This document shows, in pieces, positions 1 through 5,488 of a stretch of 9,314 bases of DNA. The notes beneath the pieces were generated by a model. The model made no database searches. It had not been told where the DNA came from and saw nothing but the letters and a program-made list of their open reading frames with translations. Location of the stretch: NCBI GenBank assembly GCA_013821025.1, contig JACDHN010000076.1, forward strand, positions 1 to 9,314. The letters are read 5' to 3'. Made by a program: the position numbers and the translations under genes. Numbering within the stretch: the first letter of the stretch is position 1; each line of letters opens with the position of its first letter. This stretch comes from Acidimicrobiia bacterium (lineage in GTDB: Bacteria; Actinomycetota; Acidimicrobiia; Acidimicrobiales; Ilumatobacteraceae).

Positions 1-62
1 GGACCATCCGCGATTTCGTTCGGAACCTCCCGGGAGTCCTCAGGATGGAGCGGTCCGGCTCC

Positions 63-84
63 CGCTCTCCCCACGCTCTCCCCA
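63..84. repeat. Two tandem copies of an 11-bp direct repeat
   Basis: CGCTCTCCCCA occurs at 63-73 and again at 74-84 with no spacer. It lies just before a second repeat group (97-126) and about 100 bases from the tRNA fragment. Its role is unknown; short direct repeats beside a tRNA end can be integrase arm sites, but this is inference and no integrase gene is visible here. Confidence 0.7.
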
Positions 85-96
85 CAAGCAGAGTAG

Positions 97-126
97 TGGC
101 GGTCAATGGCGGTCAATGGCGGTCAA
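97..126. repeat. Three perfect tandem copies of a 10-bp repeat
   Basis: TGGCGGTCAA is repeated three times without spacers at 97-106, 107-116 and 117-126, and a shortened echo (GCTCAA) follows. The unit is not a multiple of three, so it is unlikely to encode a protein repeat. It could be a protein-binding array, for example recombinase arm sites near the tRNA end, or simple slippage. Confidence 0.8.
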
Positions 127-141
127 CGCTCAACAGCGAGC

Positions 142-161
142 ACCAGGTCTGCGCACCTGGT
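142..161. terminator. Hairpin, possible terminator downstream of the tRNA fragment (minus strand)
   Basis: ACCAGGT at 142-148 pairs perfectly with ACCTGGT at 155-161 around a 6-base loop. Read on the minus strand it lies about 19 bases past the tRNA 3' end, where a terminator would be expected. There is no T run, so intrinsic termination is not certain. Confidence 0.4.
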
Positions 162-179
162 AGCGAGCGAGACCTTGGG

Positions 180-229
180 CGCCCTCGGCAGGATTCGAAC
201 CTGCGCACACGGCTCCGGAGACCGATTCG
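180..229 (-). tRNA. Partial tRNA-Arg(CCG), 3' part only
   Basis: Read on the minus strand, a T arm is clear: stem GCAGG, loop TTCGAAT, stem CCTGC (188-204). It is followed by the acceptor 3' strand CGAGGGC (181-187) and discriminator G (180). CCA is not encoded; the next bases are CCC. The anticodon arm has loop CTCCGGA with anticodon CCG at 216-218, flanked by a stem with one terminal T-T mismatch. The D arm and the expected 5' acceptor strand (GCCCTCG) are missing: upstream sequence instead becomes the C-terminal end of a VapC-like reading frame whose stop is at 231-233. It cannot form a functional tRNA as it stands. It is either a deletion scar or the short tRNA 3' copy left at an integration attachment site. 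Two spurious plus-strand ORFs run through it. Confidence 0.65.
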
Positions 230-230
230 C

Positions 231-302
231 TCAGGCGAGACGCCGGACTGTCAGCGGGCGAATTTCGGCGATCCGATCGAAGTCGCGGTTGACGTGAACG
301 AA
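231..302 (-). pseudogene. VapC/PIN toxin, C-terminal remnant 1
   Basis: The last 23 codons before a TGA at 231-233 read FVHVNRDFDRIAEI and then RPLTVRRLA. This is the usual end of a PIN-domain VapC ribonuclease, where a final strand (LVHxDRDFxRIA) holds the last acidic active-site region. The open frame extends only a few residues further upstream before a stop, and that part does not resemble PIN sequence. The first roughly 100 residues, including the N-terminal catalytic Asp, are therefore absent. The stop abuts the truncated tRNA-Arg. A dead fragment; the family call rests on one short motif. Confidence 0.5.
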
Positions 303-366
303 CCCAGACCGGGGCCGCGCGGAGCTCCTCCCTCAGTCGCTCACAGTCGCCAGCCGATCGCGCCAA

Positions 367-483
367 TCAAGGTGACCGCACCCGAAGTCCGGGCACCTTG
401 CGGAAGTCGGCGAGGTTGCGCGTCAGGACGGTGAGCTGGTGCACGAGTCCGGTAGCGGCGATGAGCGCCAGCGGCGACGCCGG
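367..483 (-). pseudogene. VapC/PIN toxin, C-terminal remnant 2 (fused behind an MTAP N-terminus)
   Basis: The final 38 codons before TGA at 367-369 contain LALIAATGLVHQLTVLTRNL followed by ADFRKVPGLRV. This is a textbook VapC C-terminus: a helix beginning xALIAAT, then the LTRNxxDF strand. The Asp usually found just before ALIAAT in PIN toxins appears as Leu here, so a conserved acidic residue is missing. The frame continues without a stop into an unrelated MTA phosphorylase N-terminus (484 upward), so the breakpoint is near codon 483/484. Only about a quarter of a VapC (normally 125-145 residues) is present, and it cannot be an active nuclease. No antitoxin is adjacent. Confidence 0.7.
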
Positions 484-616
484 CTCGCCATACGGAGTCG
501 GAACGCGGACCTTTACGGCATCTTCGAGGAACTCATAGAAACCTGATCCGCCGATGACACCGACCGTCGCACCGCCAGCGTGATCCGTATCGTCGGCGCC
601 TGCCGGGGCGGGTCAC
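484..616 (-). pseudogene. S-methyl-5'-thioadenosine phosphorylase, N-terminal remnant
   Basis: The minus-strand frame reads TVGVIGGSGFYEFLEDAVKV, then RVPTPYGEP. This is the N-terminal phosphate-binding strand and loop of MTA phosphorylase (GVIGGSGxY, then VDTPYGxPS), an enzyme that splits methylthioadenosine to adenine and methylthioribose-1-phosphate in methionine salvage. The full enzyme is about 260-290 residues; only about 40 remain before the frame joins a VapC tail at 483/484. No ATG, GTG or TTG lies in this frame before the motif. A GTG at 614-616 overlaps the stop of the DUF3179 gene (GTGA), an ideal coupled start, but is in another frame, so a one-base loss between about 565 and 610 is likely. 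Family call confident; functional state broken. Confidence 0.7.
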
Positions 617-2013
617 GCCTGGTCCCATAGCTCGGTGTCGGGGTGAAACTGGCTCCAGGCGAACCAGAATGCTTCGTGGGCGGCGATCTCGACGCCGTCT
701 CCTCTCCTCGCCCGCAGGCCGCCACCGTCGTCGACCAGCTCGACGCCGGCCGCTACGACCGGCTCGCCGTCGGCGAGGGTGGTTCGGGCGGCGTCGGCCG
801 GGAATGCCACCGCCGACCCGTCCCCGGTGATCACCCCGATGACCGGCTCCTGGGCGGGTAGGCGGGGGTCGACGTCGCCGGTCGGGAAGATCGGTCCGTC
901 GTCGTCGCGCCCGCCGAGCGGGTCGAGGTCGTACGAGCGGCCGATGCCACCGTCCTCGGCCACGATGCGGCCGTCCGGATGGGCGGCCTTCCACTCTCCC
1001 CACGTGGTGACGGTGACGGTGACCTGGTCCAGCACCACCCCGGCATCCTGCAGCGGACCCGACACCGCGGCGCCGGTGAACGTGTCGAAGACGGACATGG
1101 TCGTGAGCTCGTACATCACCTTGTTCGATCGGGACAACAGGCCGGAGGTGCGCAACACCATTACACCCACCCCGTCGGGCACCTCGTCGGTGACGTAGGC
1201 CTGAGCAGAGCCGCACAACGTGCAGTACGGGATGCCGAACCTCCTCCCGCCGATGGTCATGTTGACCATCTCGTGGACCTCCATGATGTGCTTCGGCAAG
1301 GCCACCACGTCGTCGCCCTCGATGATCCCGAACACGATGGCGTCGTCGGGGTACCAGTCGCCGTCGCCGGCATTGGTCAGGGCCGGATCGTCGAGCGCAG
1401 GAATGCACCCGCTGGGACAGGGCTCCGTGGCCCCGAGCGGCCGGTCGTCGATGAGGACACCTCCCCAGCTGATCCACCGCCAATCGATGTCGGCGTTTGT
1501 GTCAGCGAAGAACGGCGCCCATCTGGCGTCCACGAGGGTGAACAACTCGGCCTTCATCTCCCGGTAGTCAGGCGGCGCCGGGACGTCCCAGGCGATCAGG
1601 TGATCGGTGATGCTCTTCCACGGGCTCTCGGAGAACGTCGGATCCGACGACGGGTCGACGCCCGTGAGCTCAACGAACGCAGCCGCCAGACGGTCGAGCT
1701 CTCCCGGGTCGGCCGAGAAGCGCAACAGGTCCGAGATCAACCAGGCATGACGAGCATCTCCCGCGGCGACCAGCTCGTCGAGCCCGCTTGTCGTGAACCC
1801 ACCCACCGCCAGGTCCTCCACGATCCCGTCGAACACGGCGGTCGCCGCTGGCGTCGCGGCGTCGCCGACAACGGGCGGGTCGCCGTAGGAGTAGCTCGTC
1901 GCTGGGATCGTCCCCGTCGTCGGCGGTGTGTCGCCCACCCGTTCATCGTCGTCACCGGTGGCACACCCGGCGGCGATCAGGCTGATCGCCAGCAGACCGA
2001 CGCGGAGCCCCAT
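613..2013 (-). CDS. DUF3179-domain lipoprotein
   Basis: A 466-residue secreted protein of unknown activity. I chose the ATG at 2011-2013 because it begins a lipoprotein signal peptide (GLRVGLLAISLIAAGCATG, lipobox IAAGC, lipidated Cys17) followed by an acidic linker; the frame stays open to 2136, but those extra residues would bury the signal. No clear Shine-Dalgarno precedes it. The DUF3179 core is recognised from YPDDAIVFGI, the HEMVNMTIGG segment, YCTLCGSAQAY with Cys264 and Cys267, TSGLLSRSNKVMYE, and TTWGEWKAAHPDG. The paired cysteines of YCTLCGS are the family hallmark and suggest metal or redox chemistry, but no reaction is established. A PCPSGCIP insertion adds two more cysteines. The protein is anchored outside the membrane if the signal works. 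Its stop overlaps the likely GTG start of the MTAP remnant by four bases, so the two were probably cotranscribed. Confidence 0.88.
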   Translation of the reverse strand: MGLRVGLLAISLIAAGCATGDDDERVGDTPPTTGTIPATSYSYGDPPVVGDAATPAATAVFDGIVEDLAVGGFTTSGLDELVAAGDARHAWLISDLLRFSADPGELDRLAAAFVELTGVDPSSDPTFSESPWKSITDHLIAWDVPAPPDYREMKAELFTLVDARWAPFFADTNADIDWRWISWGGVLIDDRPLGATEPCPSGCIPALDDPALTNAGDGDWYPDDAIVFGIIEGDDVVALPKHIMEVHEMVNMTIGGRRFGIPYCTLCGSAQAYVTDEVPDGVGVMVLRTSGLLSRSNKVMYELTTMSVFDTFTGAAVSGPLQDAGVVLDQVTVTVTTWGEWKAAHPDGRIVAEDGGIGRSYDLDPLGGRDDDGPIFPTGDVDPRLPAQEPVIGVITGDGSAVAFPADAARTTLADGEPVVAAGVELVDDGGGLRARRGDGVEIAAHEAFWFAWSQFHPDTELWDQA

Positions 2014-2098
2014 CGCGTCAGGGTAGAGAATCGGTTCCTTCGGTGTGTCCGGGTCGCCGCTCAACATTGTCGAAACTCGCGTTCGCGAGCACCTCGGG

Positions 2099-2249
2099 TC
2101 AGGTGTCTCGCGATCGTGCGGCATCGAGGAGGTCACGACCTTCGATCGTGACCTCCTCGACGCCGTCGGGGATGGTCACCCCTTGCGCGCCTGAGACCTC
2201 CGATCTCCATCACGACCACCGCCTCGACCTCAACGGATCGCGTCGACAT
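2099..2249 (-). pseudogene. Possible small ORF or C-terminal remnant with one-base frameshift, unknown function
   Basis: From an ATG at 2247-2249 the minus strand reads STRSVEVEAVVVMEI; after removing one G near 2200-2205 it continues EVSGAQGVTIPDGVEE, VTIEGRDLLDAARSRDT and stops at 2099-2101. Both halves have GC-rich third positions and alternate hydrophobic/charged residues like beta strands, which favours real coding. I do not recognise the family, and it could be the tail of a longer protein whose upstream part is lost. The 15-bp inverted repeat at 2124-2160 lies inside it. It sits 86 bases upstream of the DUF3179 start in the same direction. Confidence 0.3.
2124..2160. repeat. 15-bp perfect inverted repeat (strong hairpin)
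   Basis: TCGAGGAGGTCACGA (2124-2138) pairs without mismatch with TCGTGACCTCCTCGA (2146-2160) around the 7-base loop CCTTCGA; after one mismatch the stem could add four more G-C pairs on each side. No T run follows on either strand. It lies upstream of the DUF3179 gene. It could be a bidirectional terminator, a dyad operator, or codons that happen to pair, since the minus strand also reads plausibly as EEVTIEGRDLL here. Confidence 0.75.
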
Positions 2250-2456
2250 GCCGCCCTGATCCCGTACCGTGTCACGACATCGTTTGAGAAGGGTCGGGAG
2301 AGCTCGTGGAGATTGCTTGCCGCCGAGGCCTGTTCGTCGTGTTAGCGGAGGCCTTGGCCTGCCTGCTGGGAAGCCAGGTCCAGTGAGGCGCGGGCGTCGA
2401 CGACGGCGAGCCGACCGCCGGACCGGCGGACTGCCGGTGGAACGGGCCTCGGCATC
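2250..2456. other. No recognisable gene
   Basis: This stretch between the small minus-strand remnant and the nucleoside phosphorylase has only short open frames on both strands. None resembles a family I know. The phosphorylase promoter should be here, but I cannot point to a convincing -35/-10 pair. Confidence 0.5.
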
Positions 2457-3266
2457 GTGACAATCCGAACGGGAGTCAGCGCCAAGGCTTACGCCGAGCC
2501 GTCAGTGCTCTCTCCTTCGAACCTGTTGCGCGAAGCCCGTCGACAACGTCGCCTCGGCGACCGCCCGGTGCCCGGCGTGTGCCTGCTCGACCCCGACGGT
2601 GACGTCGTCCGCTACCTCGCGGCCACCGGCGTGGCCGGCCGCCATAGGGCTTGGGCCTGTTACCACTCCGAGCTGTGGACCACGGAGGTGGACGGGCGCG
2701 AGATCGGGATCGTGCCGTGCGCCGTCGGCGGACCCTACGCCGTGCTCGTCGCGGAACAGCTCGCCGAGTCAGGGTGCGACCTCGTCATCTCCGTCACCTC
2801 GGCCGGCACGATCATCCCCCTCGGCACGCCCCCGTACTTCATGCTCATCGAACGGGCATGGCGCGACGACGGCACCAGCAACCACTACCTCCCACCCGCC
2901 GACTGGGTCCACCTCGACCCGACCGTTGCTGACTTGCTCGTCGGCGCGTTCGACCACCTCGAGGAACCCGTCCATCGCGGCGCAAGCTGGACGACCGACG
3001 CCCCGTACCGAGAAACTCGCACGGCAATCTGTTCGGCGGCTGCAGTCGGAGTGCACGCCGTCGAGATGGAGGCCGCCGCGCTCTACGCCTACGCCGCTGC
3101 CTGCCGCCGAGGCGTGATCTGTGTCGCTCACGTCACCAATGCAATGGCCGTCGACGGCGACGACTTCGACAAGGGTGACGCGGACGGCACCCACCGCATC
3201 CTCGCCCTCGTCTCCGCCATCGCCGACCGACTCCGTCCCGCTCTGATGACCGGGACTGAGCAGTGA
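2457..3266 (+). CDS. Nucleoside phosphorylase-like protein (PNP/UDP family)
   Basis: A 269-residue soluble protein, the usual full length for this family, which cleaves a nucleoside with phosphate to a free base and ribose-1-phosphate in salvage. The start is GTG at 2457; no strong ribosome site precedes it, but the N-terminus (KAYAEPSVLSPSNLLREARR) matches my memory of family starts. Visible motifs are the glycine-rich strand SVTSAGTI (residues 112-119), the segment GASWTTDAPYRET (175-187), and the ribose-binding VEMEAAALYA (202-211, with Glu203 and Glu205). A DFDKGDADGT loop lies near the end. The substrate, purine or pyrimidine, cannot be told from sequence. No lesion is visible. The carboxylase fragment starts four bases after its stop, so the two may be cotranscribed. 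The MTAP remnant, a related enzyme, lies about 1.9 kb away on the other strand, and I see no direct link. Confidence 0.85.
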   Translation: MTIRTGVSAKAYAEPSVLSPSNLLREARRQRRLGDRPVPGVCLLDPDGDVVRYLAATGVAGRHRAWACYHSELWTTEVDGREIGIVPCAVGGPYAVLVAEQLAESGCDLVISVTSAGTIIPLGTPPYFMLIERAWRDDGTSNHYLPPADWVHLDPTVADLLVGAFDHLEEPVHRGASWTTDAPYRETRTAICSAAAVGVHAVEMEAAALYAYAAACRRGVICVAHVTNAMAVDGDDFDKGDADGTHRILALVSAIADRLRPALMTGTEQ

Positions 3267-3270
3267 GCCG

Positions 3271-3966
3271 ATGAGCAACGGACCAGCGCGTCATGTGATC
3301 GGTGTGACGTTCTCGGACACCGTCTGCGTGCGTGCCGGCAGCGCGGTGAGCGTTCAATTCGACTCGCTGTTGGCCAAGTTGATCGTCGTCGCTGCCGACC
3401 GGACGCAGGCGCTGGAGCGGGCCCGTCGGGCGCTCGGTGAGCTGGTCATCGAGGGCGTGCCGACCTCGATGCTGTTCCTGCGCGCCGTCGTCACGCACGA
3501 CGCCTTCACCGCCGCTGGCGGGCGGTTCGATGTCCACACCGGGTGGGTCGAGAGCGACCCTGTCCTCGCCACGCAGCTGCAGCAGGCGGGAGGGGAAGTG
3601 CCGACGACGGCCGGGGCCACCATCGAGGTGCCGGTGGGCGGGCGGTGGCTGACGGTAGCTGTTCCCGGGATGGCGTCGCCCTCGTCAAAGGTGCTCGCCG
3701 CAGCCCGCGAGCAAGCGAGCGAGCGGCGAGCCAGATCCGCCGACGCATCCAGCGACGCCGTGCTCGCCCCGATGCAGAGCACCGTCGTCGGCTTGGAGGT
3801 GGCAGAGGGTGACCACGTGGAAGTCGGCGATCCCGTCGCCGTCGTGGAGGCGATGAAGATGCAACACCTCTTGCTGGCGCCGGCCGCCGGTCGCGTGACC
3901 GGGCTCGACGTGATCGTCGGCGCCAGTGTTGCCCACGGCGCCGTGCTCTGCCGCATCATCGCCTGA
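3271..3966 (+). CDS. Biotin-dependent carboxylase alpha subunit, C-terminal fragment with biotin carrier domain
   Basis: This 231-residue frame is the end of an acetyl-, propionyl- or methylcrotonyl-CoA carboxylase biotin subunit. Residues about 26-90 match the end of the biotin carboxylase domain (VQFDSLLAKLIV, RARRALGELVIEGVPT). A variable linker follows, and residues 164-231 form a biotinyl carrier domain (VLAPMQSTVVGLEV) with the biotinylation site VEAMKM at Lys196. Complete subunits have 580-700 residues; the ATP-grasp biotin carboxylase core is missing here. The first 20 residues do not match the family well, so the break is near 3300-3330. An ATG at 3271, four bases after the phosphorylase stop, could still allow expression as a free biotin carrier, but a deletion remnant is equally possible. 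No carboxyltransferase gene is in the window. Confidence 0.8.
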   Translation: MSNGPARHVIGVTFSDTVCVRAGSAVSVQFDSLLAKLIVVAADRTQALERARRALGELVIEGVPTSMLFLRAVVTHDAFTAAGGRFDVHTGWVESDPVLATQLQQAGGEVPTTAGATIEVPVGGRWLTVAVPGMASPSSKVLAAAREQASERRARSADASSDAVLAPMQSTVVGLEVAEGDHVEVGDPVAVVEAMKMQHLLLAPAAGRVTGLDVIVGASVAHGAVLCRIIA

Positions 3967-4160
3967 GCCATCGCCGGCTCCGTCGCCGTCCGCTTCGCCA
4001 CCTCCTCCCTCATTCTGGCTGTCGTTTTCCGAAGGATCACCGGGTTATCGACATCCAGTTCGAAAGAGGATCGGTTACGAAGCCTGCGATTCTTCGTCAA
4101 GAAGCGGTCGACGATGGCTCGAGCGGGTTCAGATCTGCGATGGCGCGGGTACACCCGGTC
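3967..4160. other. No recognisable gene
   Basis: This spacer between the carboxylase tail and the DUF3072 gene shows no family I recognise on either strand. A minus-strand frame is open through it (about 45 residues, charged, containing RFLTKNRRLRNRSSFELDV), but it continues as the antisense shadow of the carboxylase tail and I do not call it. Confidence 0.4.
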
Positions 4161-4398
4161 ATGAGTGATCGACCGGCGGAGAAGCCGACCGACGAGTGGG
4201 TGACGGGCGACGAGCCGATGATCGGGTCCTCAGGCGAGCTATCTGGAGACGCTCGCACGCGAGGCGGGTGAAACGGTGCCAGACGGCCTGACGAAGGCAG
4301 AGGCGTCCGCGCTGATCGAGCGGCTGCAGTCCCAGACCGGTCGGTCCGGGCCGAGCGGAGGCGGCTCGGACGGCACCCAGGCGCCGGCAACGGAATAG
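4161..4398 (+). pseudogene. DUF3072 small protein, single-base frameshift
   Basis: ATG at 4161 starts MSDRPAEKPTDEWVTGDEPM, the typical N-terminus of DUF3072, a family of small soluble actinobacterial and proteobacterial proteins of unknown function (motif WVTGDEPMTGxQxxYL). After Met20 the frame is lost. Removing one T at 4222 restores TGPQASYLETLAREAGETV, then PDGLTKAEASALIERLQ and a hydrophilic tail to TAG at 4396-4398, giving a complete protein of about 78 residues. As written, translation runs through unrelated residues and stops at TGA 4269-4271. Since everything else is intact, this is either a very recent mutation or a one-base sequencing error. It appears monocistronic. Confidence 0.75.
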
Positions 4399-4500
4399 CG
4401 ACGGGACCTGCGCACGGTACGCCCACGGCGAAGGTAGCGCCTGGTCGGGCAGGAACCGTCCCCCATGCTTCCTGCCGAACCAACGTTGCCCGGTCGTCAC

Positions 4501-4535
4501 TAGATAGGTCTCTACCGCATGACTACACTGGTCAT
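4501..4535 (+). promoter_or_regulatory. Likely leaderless vapBC promoter with overlapping operator dyad
   Basis: TACACT at 4524-4529 fits a -10 element (TANNNT), placing the start of transcription at or within a base of the vapB ATG at 4536; no Shine-Dalgarno lies upstream, so the mRNA is probably leaderless. TAGATA at 4501-4506 lies 17 bases upstream as a weak -35. The dyad ATGAC (4519-4523) / GTCAT (4531-4535) flanks the -10, a natural place for VapB-VapC autorepression. Confidence 0.5.
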
Positions 4536-4826
4536 ATGTCCACTACGGTGTCCGTCTCGGAACTGAAGGCGCGCTTGTCAGAGTTCATCCGCGAGGCAAA
4601 GCGCGGCGGCGAGGTGCAGATCCTCGATCGGGGAGTCCCCGTTGCTCGACTCACTGGTTTGCAGGGCGTCGGCACCGGAAGCGTTGATCAGCGGCTGCGG
4701 TTGATCCGCGACGGCGTGCTGCGTGCCGGCGATGGCGACGCATCGGAGATCCTCGACACCCCCGCGCTGCGCCTGCCGGCGAGCCTGCTCGAGGCGCTCG
4801 ACGAGGATCGTTCCGAGCGGCTGTGA
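4536..4826 (+). CDS. vapB: VapB-type antitoxin (Phd/YefM fold)
   Basis: A 96-residue DNA-binding antitoxin. Residues about 2-45 (TVSVSELKARLSEFIREAKR, then GGEVQILDRGVPVARLTGL) are the Phd/YefM N-terminal domain, which dimerises and binds the operator. The remaining half is variable and includes LPASLLEALDEDR near the end; in this family such a C-terminal helix wraps the toxin active site. The ATG at 4536 follows directly on the putative promoter dyad. The stop overlaps the toxin start by four bases (GTGA), giving translational coupling so that antitoxin is made first. With VapC it should form a repressor that senses the toxin:antitoxin ratio. Complete, no lesions. Confidence 0.9.
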   Translation: MSTTVSVSELKARLSEFIREAKRGGEVQILDRGVPVARLTGLQGVGTGSVDQRLRLIRDGVLRAGDGDASEILDTPALRLPASLLEALDEDRSERL

Positions 4827-5245
4827 GGTATTGGGATGCTTCGGCGCTCGTCCCGTTGGTGGTCGATGAGGCTTCAACCGATCTGGTGCGTGGATGGCTT
4901 GGCGACGACCTCGAGATCGTCACATGGGCTTGGACGAGCGTCGAGCTGGCGAGCGCCGTAGAACGTCGAGTCCGCGACGGGGTCTTCACCCGCCCGCAAC
5001 GGCGCCAGCTGCTCGACGCGTTCGGGCGACTGGCCCGCAGCTGGGACGACGTGACCGACGTCGTCTCGGTCCGCTACCGGGCGATATCCCTGCTCGCTCG
5101 CCACCCGTTGCGCGCTGCCGATGCCGCCCAGCTCGGCGCAGCGCTGGTGGTCGCGGGTGATCAACCAGGGCTGCCGTTCGTCTGCCTCGATGAGCGGCTG
5201 GCGTTGGCTGCCGAGCAGGAGGGTCTGGCCGTGCTGTCGGGCTGA
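4823..5245 (+). CDS. vapC: VapC toxin, PIN-domain ribonuclease
   Basis: A 140-residue PIN-domain endoribonuclease of full family length. The four acidic metal-binding positions are all present: Asp5 (YWDASALV), Glu41 (TSVELASA), Asp100 (RAADAAQLGAAL) and Asp123 (CLDERLALAA). Such toxins use Mg2+ or Mn2+ to cut RNA, often tRNA or rRNA stem-loops, and arrest growth when the unstable antitoxin is lost. The GTG start at 4823 lies in the GTGA overlap with vapB, the standard vapBC arrangement; the target RNA cannot be predicted. This is the only complete toxin in the window, while three C-terminal pieces of other PIN proteins lie on the opposite strand, one only 100 bases downstream. Confidence 0.93.
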   Translation: MRYWDASALVPLVVDEASTDLVRGWLGDDLEIVTWAWTSVELASAVERRVRDGVFTRPQRRQLLDAFGRLARSWDDVTDVVSVRYRAISLLARHPLRAADAAQLGAALVVAGDQPGLPFVCLDERLALAAEQEGLAVLSG

Positions 5246-5304
5246 CGCGTTCCCACGACCGCGGGCGGCGGAACGGGAGGGATTCCGAGGTCGCCTGCGG
5301 CAAC

Positions 5305-5320
5305 GCAAACGCGGGTTTGT
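5305..5320 (+). terminator. Weak hairpin downstream of vapC
   Basis: CAAAC (5306-5310) and GTTTG (5315-5319) form a 5-bp stem, with an outer G-T pair, 60 bases after the vapC stop, followed by a modestly T-rich run (TTCGTGTCTT). The stem is weak for a GC-rich genome, so this is only a possible vapBC terminator. Confidence 0.2.
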
Positions 5321-5344
5321 TCGTGTCTTGGAATTGCCTGCCCT

Positions 5345-5485
5345 TTACCTGGCGACGACCTCGATCGTGCAGCGCGGGCTGGCGGCCGAGGCCAGTCTCT
5401 GGTCGGCGGTGAGGAGGTTGCACTGCAACGACTCTGCGAGCGCGATGTATGCAGCGTCGTACGCCGACACGTTGTGCGGTCGGCC
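5345..5485 (-). pseudogene. VapC/PIN toxin, C-terminal remnant 3
   Basis: About 46 residues before TAA at 5345-5347 read RPHNVSAYDAAYIALAESLQ, then CNLLTADQRLASAASPRC and TIEVVAR. This is the C-terminal third of a VapC: the AYDAAY Asp and the TADxRL Asp, two of the four catalytic positions, are kept. Upstream the frame meets a stop (5492-5494) inside what is already RidA sequence on the other strand, so the N-terminal two thirds, including the first Asp and the Glu, are gone. It faces the complete vapC tail-to-tail with a 99-base gap, but the two C-termini differ (HPLRAADAAQLGAAL against HNVSAYDAAYIALAE), so it is not a recent duplicate. Confidence 0.75.
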
Positions 5486-5488
5486 GGC

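Noticed and set aside
63..126. CRISPR array
   Set aside because: Units are only 10-11 bp and have no spacers; no cas gene is present.
45..434. Plus-strand ORFs at 45-434 and 106-297
   Set aside because: They read through the antisense of the tRNA-Arg and contain the well-known artefact texts RQDSNLRTR and GRIRTCAHG; no protein family.
2014..2136. Longer DUF3179 start at 2136
   Set aside because: The extra 41 residues would place the lipoprotein signal peptide internally; the ATG at 2013 starts exactly at the signal.
979..2151. 390-codon plus-strand ORF
   Set aside because: Antisense to the well-supported DUF3179 gene; arginine- and histidine-rich with no motif.
2330..2350. Integron attC site (GTTAGC-like core)
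   Set aside because: No matching complementary core or long imperfect stem nearby; the gene pieces lack cassette organisation.
3354..4154. 266-codon minus-strand ORF
   Set aside because: Mostly the antisense shadow of the carboxylase tail; Ser/Thr/Ala-rich low-complexity text.
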